A stretch of 64,000 bases of DNA, taken from Auanema rhodensis (Eukaryota > Nematoda > Chromadorea > Rhabditida > Rhabditidae). Position numbers and translations under genes: made by a program. Below the pieces are notes generated by a model. It had not been told where the DNA came from. It saw nothing but the letters and a program-made list of their open reading frames with translations, and made no database searches. Location of the stretch: assembly GCA_964057225.1 (NCBI GenBank), contig OZ059900.1:9186501-9250500 (forward strand), written 5' to 3'. The first letter of the stretch is position 1. Every line of letters begins with the position of its first letter. Of this stretch, positions 1 to 11,600 are shown piece after piece.

Positions 1-79
1 TAAAGCACTTTGCAAATTGATAGTTCTAACGAATTTCTAGTAATAACACCAGAAATTGTGGGAAAATCTCTTAGGATAT

Positions 80-1894
80 TTAAAGTTCACGCTTGTTTTT
101 GCGATCTTTCTTTGATGGTGGTGGTGGTGGTGGAGGTGGTTGATCATCCTCATCATCTTCATCTGAATATGTAATAAATGAAGAAACAATAAGTGGTTAA
201 TTTTTTACCATCAAGTGAGATAGACCCATCCATAATTTGATCAACCCAAGTCTGAATAACTTCTAAGTTGCTTTCGGAGTGCTTCTTGGGATCATCGAGA
301 TTAATTTGGGACATATCGAACCAGATACCTTCCTTCTGAAAACCCCGATTTCTGCTTAGAGCAACATAGATGATTAGAATACCTCAGAAATGTCAACCAA
401 TCCAATTTGAGGTCCTTCTTCAATATCAATTCCGAACATGTCTTCCCAAACATCAACCATAAGTGGGAACTCATCTATAAAATAAATGTTAATGAGATTC
501 TTTATGCAATATACAAACCAGGATCAATTTGAACAATTTCAAGGGTTCCGGCGTGATTAGAATTTTCATCAGCAAGTTTGTCAAGAAGCTTGTGCATAGC
601 ACGTCCTTCTCTGGACTCCTCATCAACAAAAGCCAGAATCATACGCTCGTCTTCCTCGGGATCTCTCTATAATTCAAACAAGTTTTTAAGCTCTATCTAC
701 AATGCTTAAACTTACGAAGACATTGAAGTAGTTTTCAAGAGTCAACTTCATCATCACTGGCTCTTTGTTTTTCTTTACCCAGTCTTCGAATTCTTCTTCT
801 AAAAATAGATTCAGTTTATTAATTTCGTTGAAAAGCATATGCTCTTTACCGGTATCAGCAGAAAGAGGAGCATAAAGTGGATCAGTCTCAAATGGCCTCA
901 TCATTTGAACTTCTCCCACTCTCTTCAATCCAACTTTACGAGCCCACTACAAAAATAAAATATTTTCTTCTCATAACATCAATTTTTATTACCTTAGAAT
1001 TAACAACAGCAAAGAATTCAATTTCTCCCATGAATTCCTCAGCAGCTTCTTCAAATTCCTTAAGAGCTAAAAAAAGGACATTGTGCAAATCTGGCTCAAA
1101 ATCTGATTACCAATAGATCCTGGCTCGAAATATCCGATAATACGAACATACTCATTGGCCATGTCTTCGAAATCATCCAATTCATGCTCGTCATTAATAA
1201 TGGTAACTGGATCATCAGGGATCTAATAAGTATTTTAATTGTGCTGACAGCTTCTCTATTGCATTCTTACATCCATTAACCAGCTGACAAAAGTTTCAGG
1301 ATCACGAACTCCATTGTATTCAATTTTGTATCCATCTTTGTATACATGAATAGTATCCTCTCCTTTATCGACTTCTGAAACAATTTTGTTATTAAACAAC
1401 CAATATAATTCAAATTATATCATTATTAGTATTAGAAAAAACAAAATACATATGAATGCCTGACCTTCTTGTTTGCGAAGATGTTGTTGAGTGGTAGTAT
1501 TGACAGTGTAGAAGTTGTATCCTCTTTTTGTCATGATTTGTGCGGATAACTAAATCTTGAGTTATATCAAAAAAATATTTTTAAATGACACCTGAAGGAA
1601 GCATTCATATTGGTCCTTCTCTGGATCATCATCTTCAACATCATTGAAGAAAACAACACTTTTGGCATCTTCAGCAAAGACTGTCTTGTTGAAGTTTTTC
1701 TCAACTAATACCTTAAAATCAAAAATACAAATTACATTCATTGAAATTTATGATTATACTTCAGTTCTGTCAAATCCATCATATTCGAGCTCAGGATATC
1801 CCAGGAACATGCAATCTAAGTCGTCTGTCTTAGAGTTTGAGGCACCATAGCAACTAGTTGCCAAAACAAGAAGGCAGAAGGTTTCCCAAGTCAT
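80..1894 (-). CDS. csq-1: Calsequestrin, sarcoplasmic reticulum calcium-storage protein (about 11 exons)
   Basis: Calsequestrin is the low-affinity, high-capacity calcium buffer of the sarcoplasmic reticulum lumen in muscle. The start at 1894 opens with a hydrophobic signal peptide (MTWETFCLLVLATSCYG). It is followed by the family hallmark near the mature N-terminus, a YPELEYDGFDR stretch. Later exons, separated by short introns, encode the three thioredoxin-like folds with typical acidic runs (for example EFEEAAEEF and LFLEEEFEDW near 800). The C-terminal exon (80 to about 170) has an Asp/Glu run, then an unusual run of eight prolines and a basic end, KRKNKREL-like in character. The acidic tail is shorter than the long Asp-rich tail of vertebrate cardiac forms. 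The last four residues, KREL, resemble a KDEL-type retrieval signal; that is inference. The frame is complete from signal peptide to stop, with no visible damage. Confidence 0.95.
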
Positions 1895-4800
1895 TCTGCA
1901 AAATATTAAAAAATGACATAACTTTCTTAAAAAATGATCTTCAAATGGAATAGAATGAAGGAAACTAAGTCCAAAAAATGTAAATGTTAACAATAAAAAT
2001 GATATTGATGAAAGAGATTGAAGAGATAGACTACTCCCTTGTTGTATTAATCCGGATCAATTTACTCCATACAATTGATTGAAGAAAGTATCGAACATCG
2101 ACATATGTGAAATGAGCAATAATGAAATGAATAGAGCAACTGCACAGAAAATAGGTTGGCTCGGATTGGTGACGGATGGCTAAGGCGAAGTCTGGCACAT
2201 TGTAAAGAAGAAAAAGAAGAAAGAGATAGTTGTGAATAAAGAGCTGATTGAGAGAGATACGAGAGATGTGTGGACAAAAGAATAATCGACTTTTTAGCTG
2301 AAAAAAAATAAGAAGGCTGAACTTATTTGCAATTCGGGAGCAATGAAAAAATAGTGAAACATATATTTTTTTGCATTTAAGTGGTAGAAAGAGTTATTAT
2401 GATACAATAAATGGAAGACACTCTGAAAGAAAAATGATATGCAAACTTGAAAGATAACGACTTTTTCTCAAATATCATATTCTTTAAGGGTTACTTGAAA
2501 AAGCGTTCATAAACGTTCTCTGAATCCAAAAGTAGTAAGTTAAGAAACAAATGAAAACAGTTTATACTCTTATTTGCATCGATACACTCGTACAGCAAAT
2601 GGCCAACAGATATGAAAACTGAAATAAAACTTTGAATGTAGTATCAAGTGGCGATTGAAGACAGCAGAATGTGCTAGAGAAGCATCTGTGATTGGTGCAA
2701 CAATTGGCTTTGGTGCGAATTCATTCAAGCCGTACTCAAATTGATATCTTAGCAAAAGAAATAGAGGCGTTTTAAACGAATGAAAGAAAAACGAAAAAAA
2801 GGAGTGGGTATTAGAAAAGCTAGAGACTGAGAACAGTTAGAGATATATGGATAACTGAAAGATAAGTGGATGAAATAGACTAAGGTTTAGAAACACACCG
2901 GAAGATAACAAGAGTGGATAACTAAAGAGAAAGGTGATTGGCAAGAGAACAACGCGAAAATTAAAGATAGAGTGTAATGAAGAGAGAGAAACTCGAAATG
3001 AGTGAATGCCGAGCTTATGACAGGGATAATGAAACAAAGAGATAGAATTAGAAACAAATGATAGGATCACCTACAGAGAAAGCAGAGATGATCAGGTAAA
3101 ACGGCACTAAGTCTATCATGTTCTTATTGACAACTTAACCATTTTACTAACACATGTAGTAAGATATTTGAGATAAAAAAAATTAAGAAGAAACATTGAG
3201 GCATCAAACATTTTCTTAAAAAACGACTATAATATAAGATTTGTATTACAAATAAGATATTCTTAAAACTCTAATACGTTTATCTGTCGGAAACAATTCG
3301 TTAACTGAGCTGATCAAAAATCGGTGAGACAATTTTAATTTTTTCTACATGTAATATTTGTTTAAATAGAAATATCGACATAGATTTTGCAAAATCATAA
3401 TAATTAAGAAAATTTCTAAAAATTGTACAAGGAAAAGTATAATTTAGATGTTCGTCTACCAAGACAACAAACGATTTAAAACATTGAGCAATTGAACTAG
3501 TTTGCACATAATTTTCAACAATCAAGTGAAACTATAAACAAATTGACAACCTACTTATCTTTAGGCTTGACTGAGTATGTTAAACAACAGGAAATAAAGC
3601 TTGTTTTTATCTGAACAGGAACTCAAAAACTGTTTTTTTAACAATAAAACGTGATGCGAATGTGTTGATGAGAGAAATACAACTTTTGAAACAGACTTAG
3701 GTGACTATATTTATGGCACTAACTGAGAAAATCAAGACAAAAGCAAGAGATATGTCACATTTCAATTTAGACTGCTATCGGGCCCCCGCAATGTCAATAG
3801 AGTGAACTGAGATAGGTAGGATGCAACTGGATAAAGTTTGCATCTGCTCACGATACATCTACTAGAATCTTAGCATATTTGACATTTCACATTCGTGAAT
3901 ATATACAAAAAGCTAGTTTCTATCTTTTCTTTTAAACATCACTTGAAGATAATCGTTAGATTCAAACAGTAATTATGAAATAATGTTTCATAGAACTAAT
4001 TTATTTTAGGATATTGCTGAAGTTAACACTGTATTAAACTAGAATATGAAATTGACATAGATTCTGATCGAGAATGGAAATTAAGAGCAACAAATTCCTT
4101 CATTTCATAATGTTGAAACCACTTAAATTTTAAAACATTGTTATTTAAGATATTGTGATGTTGAAATCGTCCAAATCAAGAAAATCCTTACCTTATTGAA
4201 GCAATTTGAATGAAGTTGGTGCCTATAGATACCCCTCTTAGCTGTTAGATCATTTCTGCCATTACAAATATTTGGCATGATCTCGCATGCAACGATCTCT
4301 AGGATATTTGCTTCTAAAAATATAGATAGTGTAATTAATTTCGATAGCACTTCTTCGAGTACAAATATTCGCCAACATATTATAAGTCTTCAACTTTTTT
4401 TAAAATGAAAACGTCAGAATTTTTAATGTTTTGCTCACTAGATAATGTCACGTTAAAAACGTTGAAATAATGAAAAAACCTTCGAAGTACAAGCCGGAAC
4501 TTGTTGATATTTTTATGTGAATTATAACAAATTTATAGAAAAGATATTTAAAGTACAAAAACTATGAGAATACAAAATAAATATTATCAGGAAAGTTTCG
4601 AACATTTCCACTAAAAAACAAATTTATCTTTGCAACTTTAAACCTTTGCAATAATTGAATGTAATAGAGCACTCTCAATAATACATAATTCAAAAAGTTT
4701 ATGTTAGATAGATAGAACAGGATATAACCAAGTCTCTTATTCAATGATAAGTTTTAATATTTTCAGGGGATTTACTAATTTCTTCAGGAAATATGCGTAT

Positions 4801-5208
4801 ATCGTCTAATAATCCTTAGGCATTTATGAAAAAACGCACAAGATCAAAAACTCATCAAAAATTTGCTATATTTCTGTGTTTCTATGAAATGATTTGAGTT
4901 TCCATTTTTGAATTCAAATGCCTGCCTTTTAAGTCATGTCATTGTATGGGTCGTTGGATAAAAATAAAATACGCATTGTCGGTACGCAAACCAGATTCGT
5001 ACAATGTTTACACTTTTCAAAACAATTGTTGTCCTTCTTTGGTCGATGTCGATTTTATCGATTCATGATAGATGCAGCTGAAATTAAATTTTACGAATAG
5101 CAAGTGTTTTTTTGTATATTTCTTTACATTTCAAGCAACAGAACACTGTTTATTTGATTGTATTCTTTTATTCATTACCTAGTATTCTTACTTTTTTTTT
5201 TTAGAAAT
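1895..5208. other. Intergenic DNA upstream of calsequestrin and of the WDR91-like gene
   Basis: About 3.3 kb between two divergent genes, so it should hold both promoters. It is AT-rich, with purine-rich stretches on the plus strand near 2180-2280 and 2880-3060. Open frames here are short, low-complexity and without splice context. A poly-T tract ending in AG at 5204 lies four bases before the next start codon and looks like an SL trans-splice acceptor. I see no RNA gene or repeat that I can support. Confidence 0.5.
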
Positions 5209-6141
5209 ATGACTGATGAGACGTTGAAAAATTTATTAAGAGATTATTTGCTGTCCCGAGGTTTAACAAGCACATTTCGAGCATTTGAAAAAGAAACTGG
5301 GAATGTTAAAGAACAACGTATTAATGTAATAAGAGTGGTACATTATATTATTGTTAAAACTATACATTTAAGGTTAATGATCTAATTGAAGACGTATTAG
5401 GTGGAATAGATTTTCAAGATTTAGATAGAATAACTCGCTTTTGGAGCACATTTTCTACACTTATGTATCATCATCTAAATGAGGTTGGATATAATCTAAT
5501 AGTTAAAAACATTTTTTTATATAGGAACAAGTAAAAGTATTAGGACAGTATGAAACTGAAATATTCCGTTTATACCTAGCATCATGTCATCAAAAAAAAA
5601 ATATCGCCAAGTTTGTTGAATTTTTTCAAAAAATGTCTGCACAAACCAGAAACAATCCTGATTGGGCTGATTGGTATGGTGAGATTTATGTATGGGAATA
5701 AGTTAATATATTATGTTAATTCAGCTCTACCTTATAATGACAAACCTCAGGATTATCCCTTATTTCGTAAATATTTTGATAAATCATGGAAAGAATTATT
5801 CATATTATCTCTACATAATTTCTTGAGCATAATTGTGCGTGATTTTTCTGAAGCAAACATTGCTCAAATTGCCGAAGCTATATCAAGCAGTTCTCGTAGT
5901 TCGGTATGAGCTTATATTAATCACAGCTGATTCTTATTTCTATTTTAGAGTAAAGATTCGAATAATGAGGAATTTGAAGAAATTCTAGAAGATTTTTCAA
6001 TTATTGCTCCGTTAGTTGTGACACTTTATCTAAAATATTAAGATTCTACTGTTTAGAACTACTGGTGGCCAACCTGACACTAGCTCTTCCCGATCAAAGT
6101 CAACATTTCGCAACTTTTTCAAAAAAACAGTTGGTCATTAA
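5209..6141 (+). CDS. WDR91-like protein, N-terminal half only (about 6 exons)
   Basis: In animals WDR91 works with WDR81 on endosomes to restrain PI3K activity and Rab7 switching. The sequence shows its N-terminal region. A LisH-like start (MTDETLKNLLRDYLLSRG at 5209) leads to the FWSTFSTLMYHHLNE block. After that come a helical segment with LYLASCHQKKNIAKFVEFFQK and a DW(Y/F)ALPY-type motif followed by SWKELFILSLHNFLSI. Introns lie at about 5327-5371, 5483-5523, 5679-5725, 5904-5949 and after about 6013; the splices keep frame. The predicted protein is about 235 residues and stops at 6139-6141, against roughly 700 in the animal family. I find no WD-repeat exons in the next 2.4 kb. One open segment at about 6461-6575 might be a further exon but has no recognisable WD motif. 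The gene is therefore truncated, reduced, or continues by splicing that I cannot see. Confidence 0.8.
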
Positions 6142-8612
6142 TGACGTGAGATAGTCAAATAACCGTGTAATTGTGTATATATATAGAACATTTTCGTTTT
6201 GTTTTCGTTGTTATGCATCTTATGTGGAACACAGTAAAACTCATACGTATTATTTTTTTCAATCAGAAAAGCGGCTGCAACTTTTGTTTCAAAAAAATTC
6301 AAGAAAAAAATTACTTTTTTTTCATAGCAAATTTTAAATTACACTCTATATTCAATAAGAATAATTTAAAAACAATATCAAAATAATCAAAAATATTTGA
6401 AAATAATTGACTATATGTTTAAGAATTACCGTCATTAATACATCTATATCAATATTTCAAGCCTACACACAAAGAATACTATCATATTTCGTCTGGTGCT
6501 AATGTTTCATATACTGAGAAGGATGAATTGCAAGCTGGCACTCGATTAGTGAAGCTAAAGACGTTAAAATACTCAAAAATTATGTTGGCAATATATTTTA
6601 AAATATATTGCGCTCGATTTCCATTTATTAAACATTATCATGTATGGTTTACTGTTTAATTTATTACTTCGGACATATATCGTTTTCCATCGTGTTTTAT
6701 GCCATAATTGATATATCAGCTGCTCTTTCAGATGTCGAAGCAGCTTTTATTTTTCTTATGACATTTCTCAGAAAAAGTATAAAATGTTCTTTTTTTCATT
6801 TCAAACTAGTAATTTTTTAGGTTATACTATTGTTATATTTTTAATTAGGCTCATTATTTGATAAAAATAGTTACAGAGGTATGGTGCTCTCTTCAATATT
6901 AAATTTTTTTCAAAATTATGGAGCTGAACAAAGGAATTCTTCAGCTGTTTATTATTTTCTTTTACAAAATTGCGACTACTACAAATATTATTTGTTATCA
7001 TGTTTTTTTTGATTATGCTGATTGTGTGCATAAATAAATATAAATATATACTATGTAGCAGCTGGAACAGTCTCTTGTCGAGTTTTCAAAACGACATGAA
7101 CTATTTAAGGCTATGTGATCCTTTTCTATCTATCCTTTACTTTTTTAATATAACTCATATTGTATGTTCTCTCTATTATTTTTATTCTCTTCGTTTTATT
7201 CTAGATTTAGCCATTCTCTCGTTTTCTTTCTCTCTCTCTCATGTTTCATCTCTTTTTCTAGCTTATACACAGCTGTCCCACTCAGATCGACTCATTTCAC
7301 TGCTTAGAGACCCCGCACTTTGGCAGTCAGTTCTCAACTCCGCCCATTCTCAAAAATATTAGACATCCGACTTGGATGTGGCTGTGCCTAGTTGTGAGAT
7401 AGATATATAGATAGTGAGATAAAAGAGAGCGCAAAAATGAGAAGATGCGAGATTGGGAGGAATAGTGAACGAGACAAATGATATAGTTAGAAGAAATATG
7501 AGTGATTGAGAGAAGCAGAGATCAAGTTATATGTGCTGTAAGAGAAGCAGATCCAGATAGAAAACAAAAACGAGAGTGAGGCAAGCATAAGAGAAAGCGA
7601 GAAAGAGAGAAAAGAGAAAAGATCTAGAGAGAGGAGGGTCCTCGGTCTTTTGAGGGTCTCTTGATAGCAACGAGAACTTCTTGTGCTCTGAAGGTTTTTC
7701 GTAGTTTTTCTATATTCGAACTTGTATGTATTCCCTATAAATGATTTTTTTTTGTTTTTTTTTTTTTCAAATCTTTTTTTAAACTCTTACACTACTACCC
7801 ACAACTCAATCTTTTTTCCTTCTATCATCAGCACATCTCGATTTTGTGGTTCTTTTTTTGCCTCGTTGAAATATATCAAACTTTTATCTATCTTTATGTG
7901 CTTGCGTAATGCTTGCCCATTGCAATGATTATGTATCGGCATCAATACTACAACTACTACAACTACTTCTACGTCTAGTAGTAGTACTCGTTGACTAATG
8001 TAAAAGCATTTCACTATTCATATGCGCAATATTGCTTTGTCCACTTGAATTCACAGTGAAGCCTTCTCGAAATCATTCTTCAATCTTCGAAGATATTCCA
8101 TTTTCCATCTTTCAGTTTAGCCGTATCCGATCATGCTAACTTGTAGGTGGCATATAGCTCTTGCGGTTTATTAGAGAGAAAATGTTTTTTTCTTTTTATC
8201 TTCAGCTAAAAAATCGTAGTTTTATCACATAAATCATCAGACTAAGCCTATTAGCCAGAAAGTTTCTCGTTTCTCAAACGGTCTCATATGTCATGTCGTT
8301 AAATGACACTCGTTTTTTATCGTATTCACACTTTTTGAGTGTGTCAGCTTATAAATTATCGTTATTTTTTCTGAAAAACGTTATAATTTCAGTTTATTAT
8401 TTGATTACAGTATAATGTTTTTCAATTGTTTGTCTTAAACCTTATTTAATATGTTTCAGACTGTTCTAATAAGTTTTTTCATTCTCACAGTCTGTTTCAC
8501 GTACGTAGTACGTGTGCTGTATGCGTCTGTCTCATTCACTAGCAAACTGTCTATTATATTTTTTGATTTGCCCGATCTGCTGGTGAATGCTGCATCTGTG
8601 TTCGGGCCAAGC
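6142..8612. other. Intergenic DNA with strand-asymmetric purine and pyrimidine tracts
   Basis: No convincing gene. Pyrimidine-rich DNA at about 7100-7290 (TCTCTC runs) switches to purine-rich DNA at about 7380-7650 (GAGA runs), so the two could partly pair as an imperfect inverted repeat. A perfect 24-bp AT-rich palindrome sits at 6588-6611. The end of the stretch is the presumed promoter of the Ly6-like gene. Confidence 0.5.
8498..8514. promoter_or_regulatory. Perfect inverted repeat with paired TACGTG cores upstream of the Ly6-like gene
   Basis: CACGTAC-GTA-GTACGTG is a perfect 7+3+7 inverted repeat about 100 bp before the preferred start codon. Each half holds TACGTG, the classical hypoxia-response core bound by HIF-1 bHLH-PAS dimers, and also resembles other bHLH sites. 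The repeat is visible; the regulatory role is inference. If the upstream in-frame ATG at 8451 is the real start, this repeat would be coding and the idea fails. Confidence 0.35.
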
Positions 8613-11600
8613 ATGGCCCTGACCAAAACACAACGACAACTTTCACCAAGCGTAGTGGCATACTTGCTGCTGTGCATGACACATGTAGTACAATCCAGTC
8701 GTTATTATGAGCACTTAGATTACGGGTAAGTATCTGTTATTATTATTATTCGTTGAGTATTTTGCTATTGACCAGCACGCAAACTTTAAATTTTGACAAT
8801 ACAATAGAATGAGCTGTCAGAAATGAAGGCAAAGCTCAAATTTATATATTTTCATTTCTTTTCCATTCTGGAATCTATTGTCTATAGCGATTTCATTGTT
8901 ATCCAACTTAAACAAACCGGAATAGGCGATAGTTGAGATGGTAGTGAATAGACTTTTCTGTTAAGAGAAGAGCAAGAGAGAGAAACAAAGAAAAAGGGAA
9001 TTGTAAAATATTGCAACCATAACTGCAGTAATTATCATTATTATACTATATCATATAATTATTTTTAGATCTGTAACTAGACATTGCTACAGTTGTATGT
9101 CAGAAGAATTTCTTGATCACTGGCCACATTTGAATGAGGTACGATTTTAACATATTATTGTTATCAGAAATTTTGAGTTGGTATACTAAATTTGTACCTA
9201 TTTTCTGAAAACTTGAAAAATTGGAAATACATTTACTTTTATCCAGTATTTCGAACTCATACTAATTGTTTTTGAGCATTTTGAAGCTAACTAATTTGAT
9301 GTTCATGAAATTGTATATGTAGAGTCGTTATTTGGTTTACAATAGCCTCAATGGGAGCGCTTCGATTCATATAGTATGTGTATATATTTATGGATTTATA
9401 CGAAGCAACTAGAGATGTCTGTACGCTAGCATAAAATGCTAAATTTTGATGAATTTGACGATGACAGCTCATAAAAGGCACTTACAACGTTAGAGCAATA
9501 TTTTGGAGAATCTTCTTGAATCTGAAGAGTTTCGAGCCATTATAATGACATCTACAGCATCACGGAAGCAATTGTCTGTCTCCAACTTAGCACAATTTTT
9601 GCTATTCAATAAAAAAAAGATGTTCATGATTACCATTTTTTTTTCTTTTTTTTTTTGCTGCAAATGTATAGCTGCCAAGAAGCTTGTAAAGATGGATTAA
9701 AGCTGAAAGGGGATAAGAAGAGTATATATATATTTATATTTTTGCTCTTTAGTGCTATATGAGTAGATAAGAAAAGCTTAAAAAGTATTATATTTCATGT
9801 GGATTTGAGAAAAACATCTTATATGATATCATATTGTATTATCTCTATTTTTAGCTTAATTATTCAAAAATATTTCATAATTTTTCTCTATTCTTTTGAT
9901 CATTTTTTTTCTCAAGCACATTTCTTGACTTGTTTCATAGCTGGAGAAGCTTGTCATATGTCACCTTTTGACAAATTTGTGGGAAATTTTTCAAAACGTT
10001 AACATTACTACTATTTGGTTTCATTCTATGACATACATTTTGACAAACCACCATACACATGTATACATAACTTTGACATGAGGAAATCAGAGAGAAAGAA
10101 TATATGAAGGGTTTTGTGTAAAAGAAGAAAGAGAGAATAACTCTGCTATTCGAGGATATGCTACAACAAGACCAGATCATTTTTACTATTGTCTACGTGG
10201 TTTGAATGAAAAAATAAAGCTCATATTGTACTTTTACACAAAGTATGCCTCATTTCGCTTTTTTGAACAATTCTTCCGTTTCCTGTCTGTTCTATCTGTC
10301 AATCTGCAGATTCATATTATGATGTTCTATGAGGGGCAGGTTCGTGTTCTTCTCTGTTTGCTCTTTGATTTCTGCTACGTGTCACTATGTTCCTCATAAA
10401 AAGTTCTGATGTTTGACGAAAATATGGTTTTAAAGCGTATAATTTGCTGCCAGACGCGTAGACAAAGCTTGAACTGATGAAGGGAACAGTTGAGTACGAA
10501 TGAAAAAAATGCTACCGATAGAAAAGATGAGCATGAGGGGTTGATATGATTGCAAACAGGCTTGTAGAGAAAGACAATAGTATGAAAGTTGATGACCGGT
10601 GTAAGTATTTTGGCGGCAATATTGAACATATTGCGGGAAACAAAGCAAAGTAAACTATAAATTCGAATAGTACTGAAAATCAAAGAGATCAATTGTTGCG
10701 AAATACCTCATCAATGATTAAGCTCATAGTGTGTGTATGTGTTCAAGTGATTGATGACCACGAAATTGCCTAATTATTCTGCACATTAAGTCGTTTTTAT
10801 GTTGAAAAACATTCTATGTGTACGCGTAATTTGATTAGCACAGTTGCGAATAGTAGTAAAAGCTGAATGATGAGCGTAAATCATTATTCAGTTTCAATGC
10901 TGCACCTGAATGGTTGTGCAGTGTTTACAGCACGCTGACAGCAAAAACGGTTGAATTGGCCAATTTAGCTTATTCATCACCACATTATACACTGCTTGTA
11001 ACAACATTTGTGTTTCAAATTGCTGATAATCTTCACAATAAGCCGAGCTGTCGTCTTTCAATCAGATCATTCATACAGCGCATTAAGATTCGTTAAAATT
11101 CTTTAAATATATATCTAACAGGACGACACATTTTTCGGCAGCAGTATATTGTAATTTCCAATTTATCAATCAACCTTTATGTAAGTGGCCATAAATACTT
11201 CTTGCAATAAACTCAAATCTCATTCAAAGTATCTTTCGTTGTCTTAAGAAATGCTTTGCTGAAGAGATCTTTGGAATACTTCTGTTCCCTTCTTCTAGAA
11301 AAAGTCTTTCTAATTTAAAATATTTCAACTCTTGAATATAAGAGGGCAAGAATAAATTTCTTCTAAATTTCTTAAAACATTCAATGAAAAAAGCTCATTT
11401 TTGATTTACGTTCCAATAGCTTACAAATTTGTTTATAGACTTTTCGGCTTCGACTTATCTGTCATAGAACAAGTCGGGTCTTGATGTCAGTTTAGAATAA
11501 ATGTTTTCATTAATATTCTTCTGCCCAACAGCTAAACCTAAACTCGTTGGAGATGCAAAAGGCCATGAGTGATAGGCCAAATGTGTCATTTCTACTTTTC

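Noticed and set aside
3558..3567. TTAGGC, the nematode telomere unit, considered as a healed chromosome end
   Set aside because: Only an isolated single copy is present, and none is near the palindrome junction.
6588..6611. Perfect 24-bp palindrome GCAATATATTTT and its complement
   Set aside because: AT-only core; such palindromes arise easily in this composition and no terminator or site role is evident.
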